A stretch of DNA of 64,000 nucleotides from Burkholderia sp. WSM2232. GTDB lineage: Bacteria > Pseudomonadota > Gammaproteobacteria > Burkholderiales > Burkholderiaceae. The stretch covers positions 244 through 64,243 of the forward strand of contig NZ_AWZV01000036.1 in the NCBI RefSeq assembly GCF_000472545.1. Direction: 5' to 3'. The notes below the pieces were generated by a model. It was not told the DNA's origin and ran no database searches. It worked only from the letters and a program-made list of their open reading frames with translations. Made by a program: the position numbers and the translations under genes. Positions 63,805 through 64,000 of the stretch are shown here, piece by piece. How positions within the stretch are numbered: position 1 is the first letter of the stretch; each line of letters opens with the position of its first letter.

Positions 63805-64000
63805 TCACCGGGCAGCGGCGCGCCGCTGCCGGCACTGCTCGAACACGCACACAGCCGCGGCCGCCGCCACATTCAGCGATTCCATGCCGCCCGGCTGAGG
63901 AATCGTCACGCGCAACGAGACCGCGTCGCGCCAGGCCTGCGACACACCCGCGCCTTCGTTACCGAACACCCAGGCCAACTCGCCGCTCAGATCGCAGTCG
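63805..64000 (-). CDS. SpoU-family RNA methyltransferase, C-terminal part (partial)
   Basis: The minus strand from the right edge reads LAWVFGNEGAGVSQAWRDAV, then VTIPQPGGMESLNVAAAAAV, the motif 2 and knot motif 3 of SpoU/TrmH methyltransferases, ending at 63805. It 2'-O-methylates tRNA or rRNA using S-adenosylmethionine. The N terminus is outside the window. Confidence 0.9.
   Translation of the reverse strand, partial: DCDLSGELAWVFGNEGAGVSQAWRDAVSLRVTIPQPGGMESLNVAAAAAVCVFEQCRQRRAAAR

Overview
The window is high-GC DNA from the chromosome of a beta-proteobacterium of the Burkholderiaceae, most like Paraburkholderia, Caballeronia or Burkholderia. The evidence is the gene order guaA - membrane protein - guaB - (EamA) - rnfH - ratA/smpB - stomatin/nfeD - ppsA/ppsR, together with DUF3579, DUF3182, DUF485-actP and the protein sequences themselves. 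No rRNA or tRNA gene was seen. Both ends cut a gene: nirB on the left and a SpoU-type RNA methyltransferase on the right.

Left part (1-14,700). The nitrate-assimilation genes narK and nirB are both read leftward. Each has the same regulatory module: NtrC-like sites, a textbook sigma-54 promoter, and a leader with two ANTAR-type hairpins (hexaloop AACGGC) in which the second overlaps an intrinsic terminator. Next come a DctB/DctD-type two-component system with a DUF3579 gene, and the 2-hydroxycarboxylate transporter it probably controls, which has its own sigma-54 promoter. After these lie an SDR/AraC divergent pair, a VOC-fold protein, actP with its DUF485 partner, and an ohr/tetR pair whose upstream regions share a near-identical palindrome.

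Middle-left (14,800-27,120). An unusual leftward operon encodes an enoyl-CoA hydratase, a polyamine-type ABC transporter whose two permeases are fused in one polypeptide, and an acyl-CoA ligase. An IclR regulator follows, and a shared 9-bp operator arm precedes both iclR and the operon. Then come a family 2 glycosyltransferase, a secreted hypothetical protein, a RibD/DHFR-like reductase, and a translationally coupled DUF3182 (ATP-grasp-like)/serine hydrolase pair.

Accessory region (27,500-50,850). Base composition looks more mixed here and broken genes are frequent. The centre is a nine-gene leftward operon (29,218-38,513): ribose-type ABC transporter with a DUF2291 lipoprotein, two SDR dehydrogenases, a glycerol-kinase-like FGGY kinase and a two-subunit transketolase, with a divergent DeoR regulator. 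Beside it are a deleted triose-phosphate isomerase gene and an FMN-riboswitch-controlled type II lumazine synthase. I infer a catabolic pathway for a sugar alcohol or branched/short sugar that ends in transketolase chemistry; the substrate is unknown. Further right are LysR, SDR, hydrolase and peroxidase-like genes, gene fragments, a small inverted-repeat element, and a frameshifted tyrosine-integrase relic directly after the 3' end of guaA, a known genomic-island insertion site.

Right part (50,851-64,000) is core genome: purine synthesis (guaA, guaB), tmRNA partner smpB, ratA/rnfH, a stomatin/NfeD membrane pair, PEP synthase and its regulatory protein, and two short tandem-repeat arrays (22 bp and 29 bp units) in the spacers.
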